A stretch of DNA of 64,000 nucleotides from contig NZ_CP060713.1 in the NCBI RefSeq assembly GCF_014395785.1, positions 710,501 through 774,500 on the forward strand. Reading direction: 5' to 3'. This DNA is from Nocardioides mesophilus (lineage in GTDB: Bacteria > Actinomycetota > Actinomycetes > Propionibacteriales > Nocardioidaceae). The position numbers and the translations under genes were made by a program. Under the pieces are notes generated by a model that was given only the letters and a program-made list of their open reading frames with translations, was not told the origin of the DNA and made no database searches. The stretch's first letter is position 1, and each line of letters begins with the position of its first letter. Positions 44,804 through 52,816 of this stretch are shown piece after piece.

Positions 44804-45547
44804 CTACCCGGCGACCAGGCGCAGCGCGAACCCGCGCAGCGTCCCCGCCTGGTCGTGCCAGACCCGTCGGGCGGTCTCCGGTGAGCGGACCGCCAGCGCC
44901 AGGTGCTCGACCCGCTCCTCGTCGCCCTGCACCAGGGTGATCGCCGGCCCCACGGCCGGACGCCAGGTCAGCGCACCGACCGGTGCCAGCGGCTCGAGCA
45001 GCCGCTGCCACCGCTCCCGGGCGGCCCCGATGTCACGGGTGCCGATGACCAGCCCGACCGCGTCCAGGACCCCGAGACGGCCGCCGTCGCACTCCTGCAG
45101 GAGCCGCCGCCGCTTTGCGAGGTCCTTCGGCTCCGGCAGGTGGTAGTCGCACACGAAGACGCCCGCGCTCGGGCCGATGAAGTCGGAGAGGTAGAGGTTC
45201 GTCCAGGCCGGCCGGCCGTCGCGCTCGAAGTGCGCGGGCGCCGACCGCGCGAGGGAACGGCGGTCGACCTCGGCGAGGTAGCCGTCGTCGACGGGCCGCG
45301 CCGGACGCAGGGCGATGCCCTGGACCTGCGGGGGCTGGTGCGCGAGCGACCACGGCGTCTCCGGGTTGGAGTCGATGATCTCCAGCTTGATGCTGCCGAG
45401 GCTCACCCCGCCGCTGGAGAACGTGCCGAAGGACGTGAACGGCCAGAGCACCGGCAGCCCGAGCTGCTCGACCAGCACGTCGAACCCGGCCGACGCCTCG
45501 GCCATCGGCACGTAGACATGGTCGACGCCCTCGACCAACGCCTCCAT
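44804..45547 (-). CDS. VOC-superfamily protein (glyoxalase-like, two half-modules)
   Basis: A 247-residue protein from ATG 45547 with GGAGGAG directly upstream. It starts VEGVDHVYVPMAEASAGFDV, then GTFSSGGVSLGSIKLEIID; the second half has VGLVIGTRDIGAARERWQRL and ends with RRVWHDQAG. The beta-alpha-beta-beta-beta modules of the VOC fold are recognisable, and His/Glu metal candidates are present, but the substrate is unknown. It is divergent from the VOC gene at 45677, from which it differs strongly in size. Confidence 0.8.
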   Translation of the reverse strand: MEALVEGVDHVYVPMAEASAGFDVLVEQLGLPVLWPFTSFGTFSSGGVSLGSIKLEIIDSNPETPWSLAHQPPQVQGIALRPARPVDDGYLAEVDRRSLARSAPAHFERDGRPAWTNLYLSDFIGPSAGVFVCDYHLPEPKDLAKRRRLLQECDGGRLGVLDAVGLVIGTRDIGAARERWQRLLEPLAPVGALTWRPAVGPAITLVQGDEERVEHLALAVRSPETARRVWHDQAGTLRGFALRLVAG

Positions 45548-45676
45548 CGCTCCTCCGATTCCGCGGTAGGACAGGCACCAGCCTCGCCCCGGCGCCGCCC
45601 GGCGCAGCAGGGGCGAAGGTCAACTGCCCCGTGATGGGATGAGAAGGTCCCGCATCAACGACACGAGGAGGCGCGC

Positions 45677-46096
45677 GTGCCCGGCTATCCCGTTCTCATG
45701 CACACGGTCCTGGACACCACCGACGTCCGTGGCCTCGCCGAGTTCTACCGACAGTTTCTCGGGCTGTCCTACCGTCCCGGTGACGAGCCTCCGACGGACG
45801 GCGGGACGGATGACGCGGACTGGCTGGTGCTCGTGGACGCCGACGGCAGCCGCACGCTCGCCTTCCAGCAGGTCCCCACGTTGGCGCGGTCCACCTGGTC
45901 CTCGCACGAGGTGCCGCAGCAGCTGCACCTGGACTTCCGGGTGCCCTCGCTCGAGGAGCTGGAGCGACACCGCCGGCACGCAGAAGAGCTCGGCGCCACC
46001 CTGCTCCTCGACCGCACCGACGACCCGGGGGAACCGCTCTACGCGCTCGCCGACCCGGCGGGACACCCGTTCTGCCTCCTGGTCGGCTCGGCGTAG
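45677..46096 (+). CDS. VOC-family (glyoxalase/bleomycin-resistance-like) protein
   Basis: A 139-residue single-module VOC protein from GTG 45677, preceded by GAGGAGG. VLDTTDVRGLAEFYRQFLGL and the C-terminal YALADPAGHPFCLLV are typical, with His and Glu at the metal positions (LHLDFRVPSLEELERH). Substrate unknown; such proteins are often resistance or small-molecule isomerising/dioxygenating enzymes. Confidence 0.88.
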   Translation: MPGYPVLMHTVLDTTDVRGLAEFYRQFLGLSYRPGDEPPTDGGTDDADWLVLVDADGSRTLAFQQVPTLARSTWSSHEVPQQLHLDFRVPSLEELERHRRHAEELGATLLLDRTDDPGEPLYALADPAGHPFCLLVGSA

Positions 46097-46150
46097 CGGT
46101 CCCTGCGGGTCCGGCCGAGCTGCTGCCGACGCCTGCGAGGCCGCTCCCGG

Positions 46151-46711
46151 CTAGAGGAACTGGGCCGGGTCGAAGTCGTCGATGGGGATGATCCGCACCC
46201 GCGGCAGCCGCTCGTTGAACGCGAGCACGTCGTACTCGAGGTCGAAGGTGGCCAGGCCGCGCTCGGCCAGCTGGGCGAACGCGCTGTTGCGGAACTCGAC
46301 GAACCCGACCAGGCCGACCCGGCGGCCGTCGAGCAGGTCGCCCACCTGGTCGACGAAGTCGCCGTCGTTGCTGACCAGCATCACGTCCGCGTCGCGGCGG
46401 CGCAGCTCGGCCAGGGTGCGCTGGATGGCGATGTCGACGACCTTCTCCCCGGCGGCGCCGGAGAGCGGGATGGGACGGTAGCCGATCGCCAGCAGGGCCT
46501 GGACGAACGGCATCGGGAGCTCGTTGTTGGCGGCGAGGAAGAACAGGCCGGTGGCGGGCTGTGCCCAGCGGTCCTGGGCGAACTGCAGCAGCCGCTCCCA
46601 CCGCGGGCGCTCCTCCGAGCGGGGGCGCCGTCCCAGGATCGAGCCGCCGAGGGTGGCGTCGATGTTCTCGCCGTCGATGAGGACGTACGTGGTGCGGGGT
46701 TCCTCGCTCAT
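46151..46711 (-). CDS. NYN-domain (LabA-like) putative ribonuclease
   Basis: A 186-residue protein of the PIN-like NYN fold. Conserved acidic residues are seen in YVLIDGENIDATLGG (Asp13), GEKVVDIAIQRTLAE and VMLVSNDGDFVDQV. NYN domains are usually metal-dependent RNases. Start ATG 46711. It converges with the VOC gene and is divergent from the exported protein at 46850. Confidence 0.9.
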   Translation of the reverse strand: MSEEPRTTYVLIDGENIDATLGGSILGRRPRSEERPRWERLLQFAQDRWAQPATGLFFLAANNELPMPFVQALLAIGYRPIPLSGAAGEKVVDIAIQRTLAELRRRDADVMLVSNDGDFVDQVGDLLDGRRVGLVGFVEFRNSAFAQLAERGLATFDLEYDVLAFNERLPRVRIIPIDDFDPAQFL

Positions 46712-46849
46712 GGGAGGAGACTACGGGCGGGTGGGTTTCGGCGCTGCGTGGTGACATGTCGCCCGTGGCGGCCGGGTCGCGGCCCGACCGGTCCGGACCG
46801 CACGGGCTCACCAGACGTCCTACGCACCGCCCTGAGGCATCCTGGAAGC

Positions 46850-47359
46850 ATGTCGGGCCTCATCAAGATGCTGCTGGCCGCGGCGTTGGTCCTCGTGCCC
46901 GCCTCGTACGTCGTCGGGCGGGTCGTCGGGCCACCGGCCGCGCCGACGTACAGCCACGAGCAGCGGGGCTCCTCGGGCGCGGCCTCGCCGTCGGCCCGGC
47001 CGACCTCCGCGCACCCCACCCCGTCCAACACGCCTGCTCCTGCCGGCCAGATCCGGGCGGTGGCGGGTCATCGCGCCCCGGCGGTCGGTCCGAGCGAGGC
47101 GCCGTCGTCCCGCACCGCCCATGCCAGGCCGGCTCCGACGCGCGCCCGGTCGACGGCCCCCACCCCGCGCGCGAGTGAGCCGGACGCGGCGCCGTCCCCC
47201 TCGGCGACCGCACCGAGCCCCGGCCCGAGCGACCTGCCGAGCAGCACCCCGAGCGACACCCCGTCGGCGGTTCCGAGCGACACCACTACCGCCGTGCCGA
47301 GCGACACCCCCGACGCCACCCCGAGCGAGGAGCCGAGCGATGCGCCGGGGCCGCAGTAG
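46850..47359 (+). CDS. Membrane-anchored or exported Pro/Ser/Thr-rich protein
   Basis: A 169-residue protein from ATG 46850 with a single N-terminal hydrophobic helix (LIKMLLAAALVLVPASYVVG), most likely a signal anchor. The rest is low complexity: Pro, Ser, Thr, Ala with repeated PSDTP-like units near the C-terminus (encoded by repeated ccgagcgacacc). No domain is recognisable. Such tails often span the cell wall and may be glycosylated. A strong hairpin follows. Confidence 0.65.
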   Translation: MSGLIKMLLAAALVLVPASYVVGRVVGPPAAPTYSHEQRGSSGAASPSARPTSAHPTPSNTPAPAGQIRAVAGHRAPAVGPSEAPSSRTAHARPAPTRARSTAPTPRASEPDAAPSPSATAPSPGPSDLPSSTPSDTPSAVPSDTTTAVPSDTPDATPSEEPSDAPGPQ

Positions 47360-47411
47360 CCGGTGGTTCCTCGGCTCAGTGAACGGCGTGGCCGCCCCCG
47401 CCCCGACGCGA

Positions 47412-47444
47412 CAGAGCCGCACCGACTGCAGCGGTGCGGCTCTG
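47412..47444. terminator. Hairpin terminator with adjacent GAGGGCTGGCTCTC motif
   Basis: Perfect 13-bp arms CAGAGCCGCACCG (47412-47424) and CGGTGCGGCTCTG (47432-47444), 7-base loop, between the convergent genes ending at 47359 and 47510. GAGGGCTGGCTCTC at 47450-47463 also flanks the hairpin at 50727. Confidence 0.8.
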
Positions 47445-47509
47445 GTCGGGAGGGCTGGCTCTCCGCGGCACGTGCCACGAGGCCACCCCAACGAGTGTCG
47501 ACTGCGTCG

Positions 47510-48208
47510 TCAGGACTTGAGCAGTCCGACGACCTTCTGCGCGGCCTCGGTGCTGGACGCAGGGTTCTGGCCGGTCACCAGCTTGTCGTCGACGACCACG
47601 AAGGGCGCCCACGCATCTCCCGAGGAGAAGGTTGCGCCGGCCTCGCGCAGGCGGGACTCCAGCAGCCAGGGCGCCTTGTCGGCGAGCCCGGCCTGCTCCT
47701 CCTCGGCGTCGGTGAAGGCGGTCAGGTGGCGCCCGGCGAACAGCCAGGAGCCGTCTGCGCGCTTGGCCGGCAGCAGACCGGCCGGGCCGTGACAGACCGA
47801 GGAGACGACCTTGCCGCCGTCGAGCATGGTCACGAGGATGCGGCCGAGGTCGTCGCTGATGGCGAGGTCCTCCATCGGGCCGTGCCCGCCGGGCACGAAG
47901 ACGGCGTCGTAGGAGCCGAGGTCGACATCGGCGAGGACCAGCGTCGACTCGAGCCGGCCCGCGAGCGCGTCGAGGGCCTTGCGCTGCTTCGCCGACTCCT
48001 CCTCGCCGATCGTGTCCGGGGAGAGGCTGCCCTCGTCCACGACGGGCGTCTTGCCGTCGGGGCTGGCGAGGTCGCACTCGATCCCGGCGTCGGCGAAGAC
48101 CTGCAGCGGGGACAGCAGCTCTTCAGCCCAGAAGCCGGTCGGGTGCTTGGTCCCGTCGCTGAGGGTCCAGTGGTCGGAACCGCTCAGGACGATCAAGATC
48201 TTCGGCAC
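47510..48208 (-). CDS. DJ-1/PfpI family protein (Hsp31-like)
   Basis: A 232-residue class I glutamine-amidotransferase-like protein. The nucleophile elbow is SSVCHGPAGLL with Cys, preceded by AVFVPGGHGPMEDL. N-terminal KILIVLSGSDHWTLSDGTKH and HPTGFWAEELLSPLQVF match the Hsp31/YhbO-like group, whose members act as chaperones, glyoxalase III or deglycases (family knowledge). The long form with a GDAWAPFVVVDDKLVTGQNP ending is typical. No operon partners. Confidence 0.92.
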   Translation of the reverse strand: MPKILIVLSGSDHWTLSDGTKHPTGFWAEELLSPLQVFADAGIECDLASPDGKTPVVDEGSLSPDTIGEEESAKQRKALDALAGRLESTLVLADVDLGSYDAVFVPGGHGPMEDLAISDDLGRILVTMLDGGKVVSSVCHGPAGLLPAKRADGSWLFAGRHLTAFTDAEEEQAGLADKAPWLLESRLREAGATFSSGDAWAPFVVVDDKLVTGQNPASSTEAAQKVVGLLKS

Positions 48209-48541
48209 GAAGGTACTCCTCGAGTCAGGGCATGGACGCCGAACGGCGCCCCTTCACGACGGTACCCACGAGATGGTCGGCTCAACGCCGCAAGCGCTCG
48301 GTTCTGCCGAGGGGTCGCGTGAGAACACGCACACGCACCCATGGTCCTCAGAATCAGCACCCATGCGCCGTCCGAGCCAATGACCGCGTCCGACACTTCG
48401 ATGTCCGGTGCGTGCCCCAGGAAGCCCGAGATGTCTCCCGGAATCCGGGATGCAGTCGGATGCGCCTTACATGGGTCCGTTCGAGTCACGGTCCTCGATG
48501 TGGAGTCCCTCAGCGAGCACCTGGAGGCCGCTTTCGATTCC
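48209..48541. other. Non-coding gap of 333 bp with lower GC
   Basis: No gene is supported. Short open frames exist on both strands but lack ribosome sites and recognisable products; base composition is visibly less GC-biased than the surroundings. It presumably holds the promoter of the DJ-1 gene. Confidence 0.5.
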
Positions 48542-49942
48542 TCATTGGGGTGCCGGTGCGGGGGCAGGTGTGACCGCGACATCGCGAACGCCCGACCCTG
48601 ACTCGTAAGGCAGTCTCTTGGGCACCGTCATCGCGTAGTGGGTTGTAGCCGTCGGTTGGTCAACGAACGTTGCGTGGCCGGCCGCGTCAGAGGTCACCCG
48701 GTCCGTCACGATGCCGTTCTCCCCAGCGCGGGTGATCGCGACGGTCGCGCCGGCACGTGGCCTCCCGTCGCTTGTCACGGTGATGTGGAGCGTGACGGAG
48801 TCACCGGACGTGATCTCGGTCTCGCCCGTGATGACCACGCTGGTCGCGACGGTGTAGGTGGAGACCATCGCCCTCTCTGTGGTCGTGCGATACCGGGCCG
48901 ACGCTGCGAGTTCGAACCGGTACTCGGTGTCGGTCACCGGCCTGACGGAAAGACCGAACCCGCCAGAGGCGGAGGTGTCGATGGCGCCACGGCGCACCCA
49001 GGTGCCGGAACCGACCGGGCGGGAGAACCAGGTGACGACACGATGGGCGACAGGGCCGGTGGTGGCTGTCACCGAGCCAGTGAGGACGCTGTCGGTCCGG
49101 GCCGGAACCCTCGTCGGGCTGGCGCTCACGCGCATGGTGGTGGTCTCGGGAGGAAGGCCAGAGCCACCCGCAAGGTCGACGAATCGGTACCCATGTGCGC
49201 GGTAGTAGGCGATGACGCGGGGCAATGCCGCGACGGTGTTGCTGCGATTCGACGACACCTGCGACTCAAGCTCATGGCTGGCCTTGCCGTCGTGAAAGAG
49301 AACCAACGGATGCGTCTGTGCACCTCCGGCCGTAGCGCGGCCGACGATGCGTTGGGTCGCAGCGGCCGTCGTCCTCCCCGGCTGCTTCCAGTCCTCGCTG
49401 TCGATGCTCCACATGACTACCGCGGTACCGATGGCCCGGGCGGCGTCGTACATGCCGGAGGTCTGGTATCCGCCGGGCGGCCGGAAGAAACAGATCGGCT
49501 TGTTCGTGCCGGTGGACAGCACCTGGTTGGTGCGATCGAACTGGTCGGCTACGTAGCTGCGGGTCCAGCCGCCGGAGACCTGGCCGGGGTAGTCGTGATC
49601 GAACGTGTGACCAGCGACCAGGTGGCCTTCGTCGGCCACCTGCTGAAGGATCTTGGGTCGGGCTGCGGCGTGCCGTCCGGTCATGAAGAAGGTGGCTCGC
49701 ACGTTGTTGTTGCGGAGGATGCGCAGCACCTGCGGGGTGAACGCCGTCGGGCCGTCATCGAACGTGAGCGCCACCGTCTTCCCCGTGCCCGGCGCTGAAC
49801 GCACGGGTCCAGCGGCTCGGGAACATCGTTCCCCAGCAGTGGTCGTGACCTGGGTCGAGAGGGTGACTCCCACGGTCACCAGCAGCGTGAGCAGCGACAG
49901 GGTCGACGCAGACATGCGGCGGGCGCGCGTCATGGTTGCCAT
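48542..49942 (-). CDS. Secreted polysaccharide deacetylase with Ig-like C-terminal domains
   Basis: A 466-residue protein with an N-terminal signal (LSLLTLLVTVGVTLSTQV). The NodB-type deacetylase domain shows TFDDGPTAFTPQVLRIL, AGHTFDHDYP (metal His pair with the Asp of the first motif), FRPPGGYQTSGM and VLFHDGKA. From about residue 270, two beta-rich domains follow (TTMRVSASPTRVPARTDSVL and TEITSGDSVTLHITVTSDGR), resembling bacterial Ig-like repeats. It should remove N-acetyl groups from a wall or capsular polysaccharide outside the cell. Codon use is less GC-rich than in neighbours, so acquisition by transfer is possible. Confidence 0.9.
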   Translation of the reverse strand: MATMTRARRMSASTLSLLTLLVTVGVTLSTQVTTTAGERCSRAAGPVRSAPGTGKTVALTFDDGPTAFTPQVLRILRNNNVRATFFMTGRHAAARPKILQQVADEGHLVAGHTFDHDYPGQVSGGWTRSYVADQFDRTNQVLSTGTNKPICFFRPPGGYQTSGMYDAARAIGTAVVMWSIDSEDWKQPGRTTAAATQRIVGRATAGGAQTHPLVLFHDGKASHELESQVSSNRSNTVAALPRVIAYYRAHGYRFVDLAGGSGLPPETTTMRVSASPTRVPARTDSVLTGSVTATTGPVAHRVVTWFSRPVGSGTWVRRGAIDTSASGGFGLSVRPVTDTEYRFELAASARYRTTTERAMVSTYTVATSVVITGETEITSGDSVTLHITVTSDGRPRAGATVAITRAGENGIVTDRVTSDAAGHATFVDQPTATTHYAMTVPKRLPYESGSGVRDVAVTPAPAPAPQ

Positions 49943-50264
49943 GGAATCCCCGGTAATAGTGCGAAGTACGAACGATAGATGTCCGATTTCCTCGGGAAAA
50001 TACTGGTTCAGTGACGTGAAATCCTGCGATTTCGTGAAGCGATCTCGTTATGTGCCAACCCGTGCGAGGCGACCGCGGGTGGACTTCAGGCAATGGGTCT
50101 GCGGCGGCTGCCGCCATCCTCGCCCTCCGAACGGTCCACCTCATCGCGATCCCAGCGGGATCACCAACAGAAGGACCAGAGATGTCGGACTCCCCCTGCG
50201 ATCCTGCTCTTGAGCTCGCCGGTGGTCACCCGCAGAACTCAAGCCGCGGCGACACGTAGGTGGC
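49943..50264. promoter_or_regulatory. Gap of 322 bp with two small palindromes before the deacetylase gene
   Basis: TTTCC-TCG-GGAAA (49987-49999) and GAAATC-CTGC-GATTTC (50018-50033) lie 45 and 76 bases upstream of the deacetylase ATG in an AT-richer stretch. They may be operators. No gene is seen in the gap. Confidence 0.4.
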
Positions 50265-50618
50265 TCAACGCCCTGGTCGCCAGTGGGGCTGGTAGTCCCG
50301 GTGCCAGGCGAACCGGCTCGCGATCAACTTGATGACCTCCGAGCCGAGCACCGTCGCCTCGTCGGGAGCCCCGACCGGAGTGGCAACACGTGGAGTTCCC
50401 TGCACGCGCTGCATCGACTCGACGCACGCCGCGATCAGGTCCTTGTCCCCGCGGGAACGCTGAAGCAGCGCGCCTCGACCCACCATGCGGTCGAGGAAGT
50501 CCGAGTCCATCTGTCGCTCCGCCGGCAGCGGGGTGTTGAGGATGACCGCCTCCTGTTCGGCGTCGAGACGCTCGAGCACAAATCGCAGAAGGCCCCGGTC
50601 GTCACTGTCGTCATGCAT
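50265..50618 (-). CDS. DUF6221-like protein
   Basis: About 117 residues from ATG 50618 (MHDDSDDRGLLRFVLERLDA). The pattern of an N-terminal acidic helix, a middle segment with Arg/Asp-rich GDKDLIAACVESMQRVQ, and the ending WHRDYQPHWRPGR resembles DUF6221 proteins, frequent in actinobacteria and their mobile elements; function unknown. The frame extends upstream (to 50765), but that part overlaps the hairpin at 50727 and is not credible. It lies in the lower-GC segment beside ssrA. Confidence 0.6.
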   Translation of the reverse strand: MHDDSDDRGLLRFVLERLDAEQEAVILNTPLPAERQMDSDFLDRMVGRGALLQRSRGDKDLIAACVESMQRVQGTPRVATPVGAPDEATVLGSEVIKLIASRFAWHRDYQPHWRPGR

Positions 50619-50726
50619 GGCAGGACCGTACCGCCGCGGGCTCTGCGGCCGCCCGCGAACGCGACGCGATGCCGGGTCACGAGAGAGTCCCCGAGAAACC
50701 GCCTCAATCCAGGAGCGGGCAGCACG

Positions 50727-50760
50727 AGAGCCGCCACGACGGGTGTCGTGGCGGCTCTCG
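50727..50760. terminator. Strong hairpin terminator downstream of ssrA
   Basis: Perfect 15-bp arms (50727-50741 with 50746-50760) and a GGGT loop. On the plus-strand side it is followed by GAGGGCTGGCTCTC at 50766-50779, as at 47450. It probably terminates ssrA transcripts (minus strand), about 84 bases past the CCA end. Confidence 0.8.
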
Positions 50761-50809
50761 TTCAAGAGGGCTGGCTCTCGGTGGCGTGACCACCGGGACC
50801 GGCAATTCT

Positions 50810-50839
50810 GCGAAGATCTTCGCTGACTTTTTGCGAAGA
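50810..50839 (-). terminator. Short hairpin directly after ssrA
   Basis: GCGAAGATCTTCGC (50810-50823) is a self-palindrome, and GCGAAGA recurs at 50833-50839. On the minus strand TCTTCGC, a 9-base loop and GCGAAGA form a hairpin 4 bases past the tmRNA CCA end. It may mark 3'-end processing or attenuation. Confidence 0.45.
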
Positions 50840-50843
50840 CCCC

Positions 50844-51211
50844 TGGTGGAGCTGGCGGGAATCGAACCCGCGTCCTCGAGCGCCGTTCCAGGGCTTCTCC
50901 GGGTGCAGTTCGTGGTGACGTTTTCTCAGCCCAGGCACTCTCACGAACACGTCGCCTACAGGCTCAGCCACAGAAAAGTCCCGATGTGTCCTCGTGGCCC
51001 GGACACATCAGCGAGCCTCCTAAATGAGGCCAGGATCTAGAGCGGAGGCGCCCCTAGTCTGACCCGTCGGTCTCGCCTCAGGCGGCGAGAGCGAACGAAC
51101 TGCGCTTAGCGTTGGCAGTTATTGGTTTCCAGGGATCGTTTACGAGATGACCTTGGATCCTCGACCCGCTTCCCCTGGGACTAACGTCCCAAGTCGAAAC
51201 CGATCAGCCCC
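50844..51211 (-). ncRNA. ssrA: Transfer-messenger RNA (tmRNA)
   Basis: A 368-nt RNA. The 5' end GGGGCTGATCGGTTTCGACT is the conserved tmRNA start, and the 3' end GGTTCGATTCCCGCC then AGCTCCACCA gives the T-arm and CCA, so the tRNA-like acceptor forms from both ends. The tag ORF lies at 51078-51116 on the minus strand: resume codon GCC, then the peptide ANAKRSSFALAA and TGA. It rescues stalled ribosomes together with SmpB, encoded about 1 kb upstream. Pseudoknot-rich sequence follows the tag. Confidence 0.97.
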
Positions 51212-51316
51212 TCTTGAGTTGTCAAACCGGCACGACCTGCGTGAACCGGCCTCACCACTGTATCTGGTGGAACCGCTCCGGCGCGCGGCCTATTCCCCCG
51301 GCCGCCCGATCCGGGG

Positions 51317-52210
51317 TCACCGGACGCGGGGATCCGGGACGCCGAACAGCCTGCTCCCGTTGCCCCAGCAGACGTCCCGCAGCCAGTCGTCGCCGAGGTC
51401 GAGCCGCTCGAGGGCGTGCAGCTGCTGGGCGTAGGGATAGGGGATGTTGGGGAAGTCGGAGCCGAGCAGCACCTTGGGCTGCAGGTCCCGCAGCCGGGGC
51501 AGCAGGTCGCGTGGGAACGGCGCCATCTCCTCCCAGAAGTCGGTGAACGCCATCGTGGTGTCGAGGTGCACCCGCTCGTGCTTCTCGGCCACCGCCATGA
51601 ACTCGTCGTAGTGCGGCGCACCCATGTGCGCGAGCACCAGCGTGAGGTCCGGATGCGCGGCCATCAGCGCGCGCAGCGGCTCCGGCCCGGTCCGCGGCGT
51701 CGCCACCGGGCCTGAGTTGATGTGGATGACGACCGGCGTGCCGGCGTCGGCGAGCGACCCCCAGACCGGCGTCAGCAGCGGGTCGAGGACGTCGAAGTCG
51801 CCCACCTGCACGTGCACCTTGAACACCTCGGTCCCGGACTCGATCCGAGCGGCGACGTACTCCTCGACCCCGGGCTCGGGGAAGAACGTCGCCGAGCCGA
51901 TCACCTCCGGCACGGCCGCGGAGAGCTCCGCGGCCCAGCCGTTGAGCCACTCCGCGACCTCGGGGCGGTGGGCGTAGGGCAGCGCGGTGAACCGGCGTAC
52001 GCCGAGCGCGCGCAGCTGGGCGATCCGTTCCTCGTCGTCGCCGCGGTAGTGCAGCGGCCAGGGCCGCCCGATCAGCGGGCCGGCGTTGTCGAACTGCTCG
52101 CGCACCCGGGCCAGGATCGACGGCGGCAGAAAGTGCACGTGCACGTCCACCAGCCCGGGCAGCCCGAGGCCGGCCCACCAGCCGGGGACGCCGGAGTCGT
52201 CGAGGGGCAC
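51317..52210 (-). CDS. Amidohydrolase family protein (Amidohydro_2 type)
   Basis: About 297 residues from GTG 52210, starting 9 bases after the smpB stop. The metal motif near the N-terminus is DVHVHFLPP; later VFKVHVQVGDFD, VIHINSGP, LVLAHMGAPHYDEF and LLGSDFPNIPY supply further His/Asp ligands. The pattern matches the ACMSD-like/Amidohydro_2 branch (hydrolysis or decarboxylation of a cyclic or aromatic substrate). Substrate unknown. Probably co-transcribed with smpB. Confidence 0.87.
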   Translation of the reverse strand: MPLDDSGVPGWWAGLGLPGLVDVHVHFLPPSILARVREQFDNAGPLIGRPWPLHYRGDDEERIAQLRALGVRRFTALPYAHRPEVAEWLNGWAAELSAAVPEVIGSATFFPEPGVEEYVAARIESGTEVFKVHVQVGDFDVLDPLLTPVWGSLADAGTPVVIHINSGPVATPRTGPEPLRALMAAHPDLTLVLAHMGAPHYDEFMAVAEKHERVHLDTTMAFTDFWEEMAPFPRDLLPRLRDLQPKVLLGSDFPNIPYPYAQQLHALERLDLGDDWLRDVCWGNGSRLFGVPDPRVR

Positions 52211-52218
52211 CGCCGGGC

Positions 52219-52707
52219 TCAGCGGTCCATGCCCTTGGCGCGGCGGTCGATCGCGGCCTGCACCTCGCGGTTCGCCTGCTTCTCGGCCAGCGCGTGCCGC
52301 TTGTCGTAGGACTTCTTGCCGCGGGCGAGGGCGATCTCGATCTTCGCGCGGCCGTCCTTGAAGTACAGCGCGAGCGGCACGATGGTCAGGCCCTTCTCGG
52401 TGACCCGCCGCTCGATCTTGTCGATCTCGGCCCGGTTCAGCAGCAGCTTGCGCTTGCGTCGCGCCGGGTGGTTGGTCCAGGTGCCCTGGGTGTACTCCGG
52501 GATGTGCACGTTGTGCAGCCACACCTCGTGCCCGTCGATCTCGGCGAACCCGTCGACCAGCGAGGCCCGCCCGGCGCGCAGCGACTTCACCTCGGTGCCC
52601 TGCAGGACCATGCCGGCCTCGTAGGTGTCCTCGATGTGGTAGTCGTGCCGCGCCTTCTTGTTCTGGGCGACGACCTTGTGCCCCTCCTGCCCCTGCCCTG
52701 CTGCCAT
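52219..52707 (-). CDS. smpB: SsrA-binding protein SmpB
   Basis: A 162-residue protein required for tmRNA function. Conserved blocks: [61 protein letters not shown] and [20 protein letters not shown], plus the C-terminal tail [10 protein letters not shown]. Start ATG 52707 leaves a short Gly/Gln-rich N-terminus. It is the distal member of the prfB-ftsEX-peptidase-smpB series, from which it is separated here by the oppositely oriented catalase gene. Confidence 0.96.
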   Translation of the reverse strand: MAAGQGQEGHKVVAQNKKARHDYHIEDTYEAGMVLQGTEVKSLRAGRASLVDGFAEIDGHEVWLHNVHIPEYTQGTWTNHPARRKRKLLLNRAEIDKIERRVTEKGLTIVPLALYFKDGRAKIEIALARGKKSYDKRHALAEKQANREVQAAIDRRAKGMDR

Positions 52708-52816
52708 GACCCGATTCTCGCATTGCGGGGCAACCGGCTTCCGGTGAGGTCGTGGCCCGCTGGCAGAGTGGGTACGACGCACGCAGCACGTGACTTGCGA
52801 CGAAAGGACACATCTG

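Noticed and set aside
48341-48601. An 86-codon plus-strand ORF overlapping the end of the deacetylase gene
   Set aside because: It lacks a ribosome site and recognisable domain, and its second half is antisense to a real gene.
47412-50840. A complete integrative element at ssrA
   Set aside because: No integrase, excisionase or duplicated tmRNA 3' end can be found in the segment; only composition and paired motifs hint at insertion.
50844-50900. An isolated tRNA gene or tRNA fragment (T-arm and CCA end)
   Set aside because: The matching acceptor half lies 300 bases away and the tag frame is present, so it is the 3' end of tmRNA.
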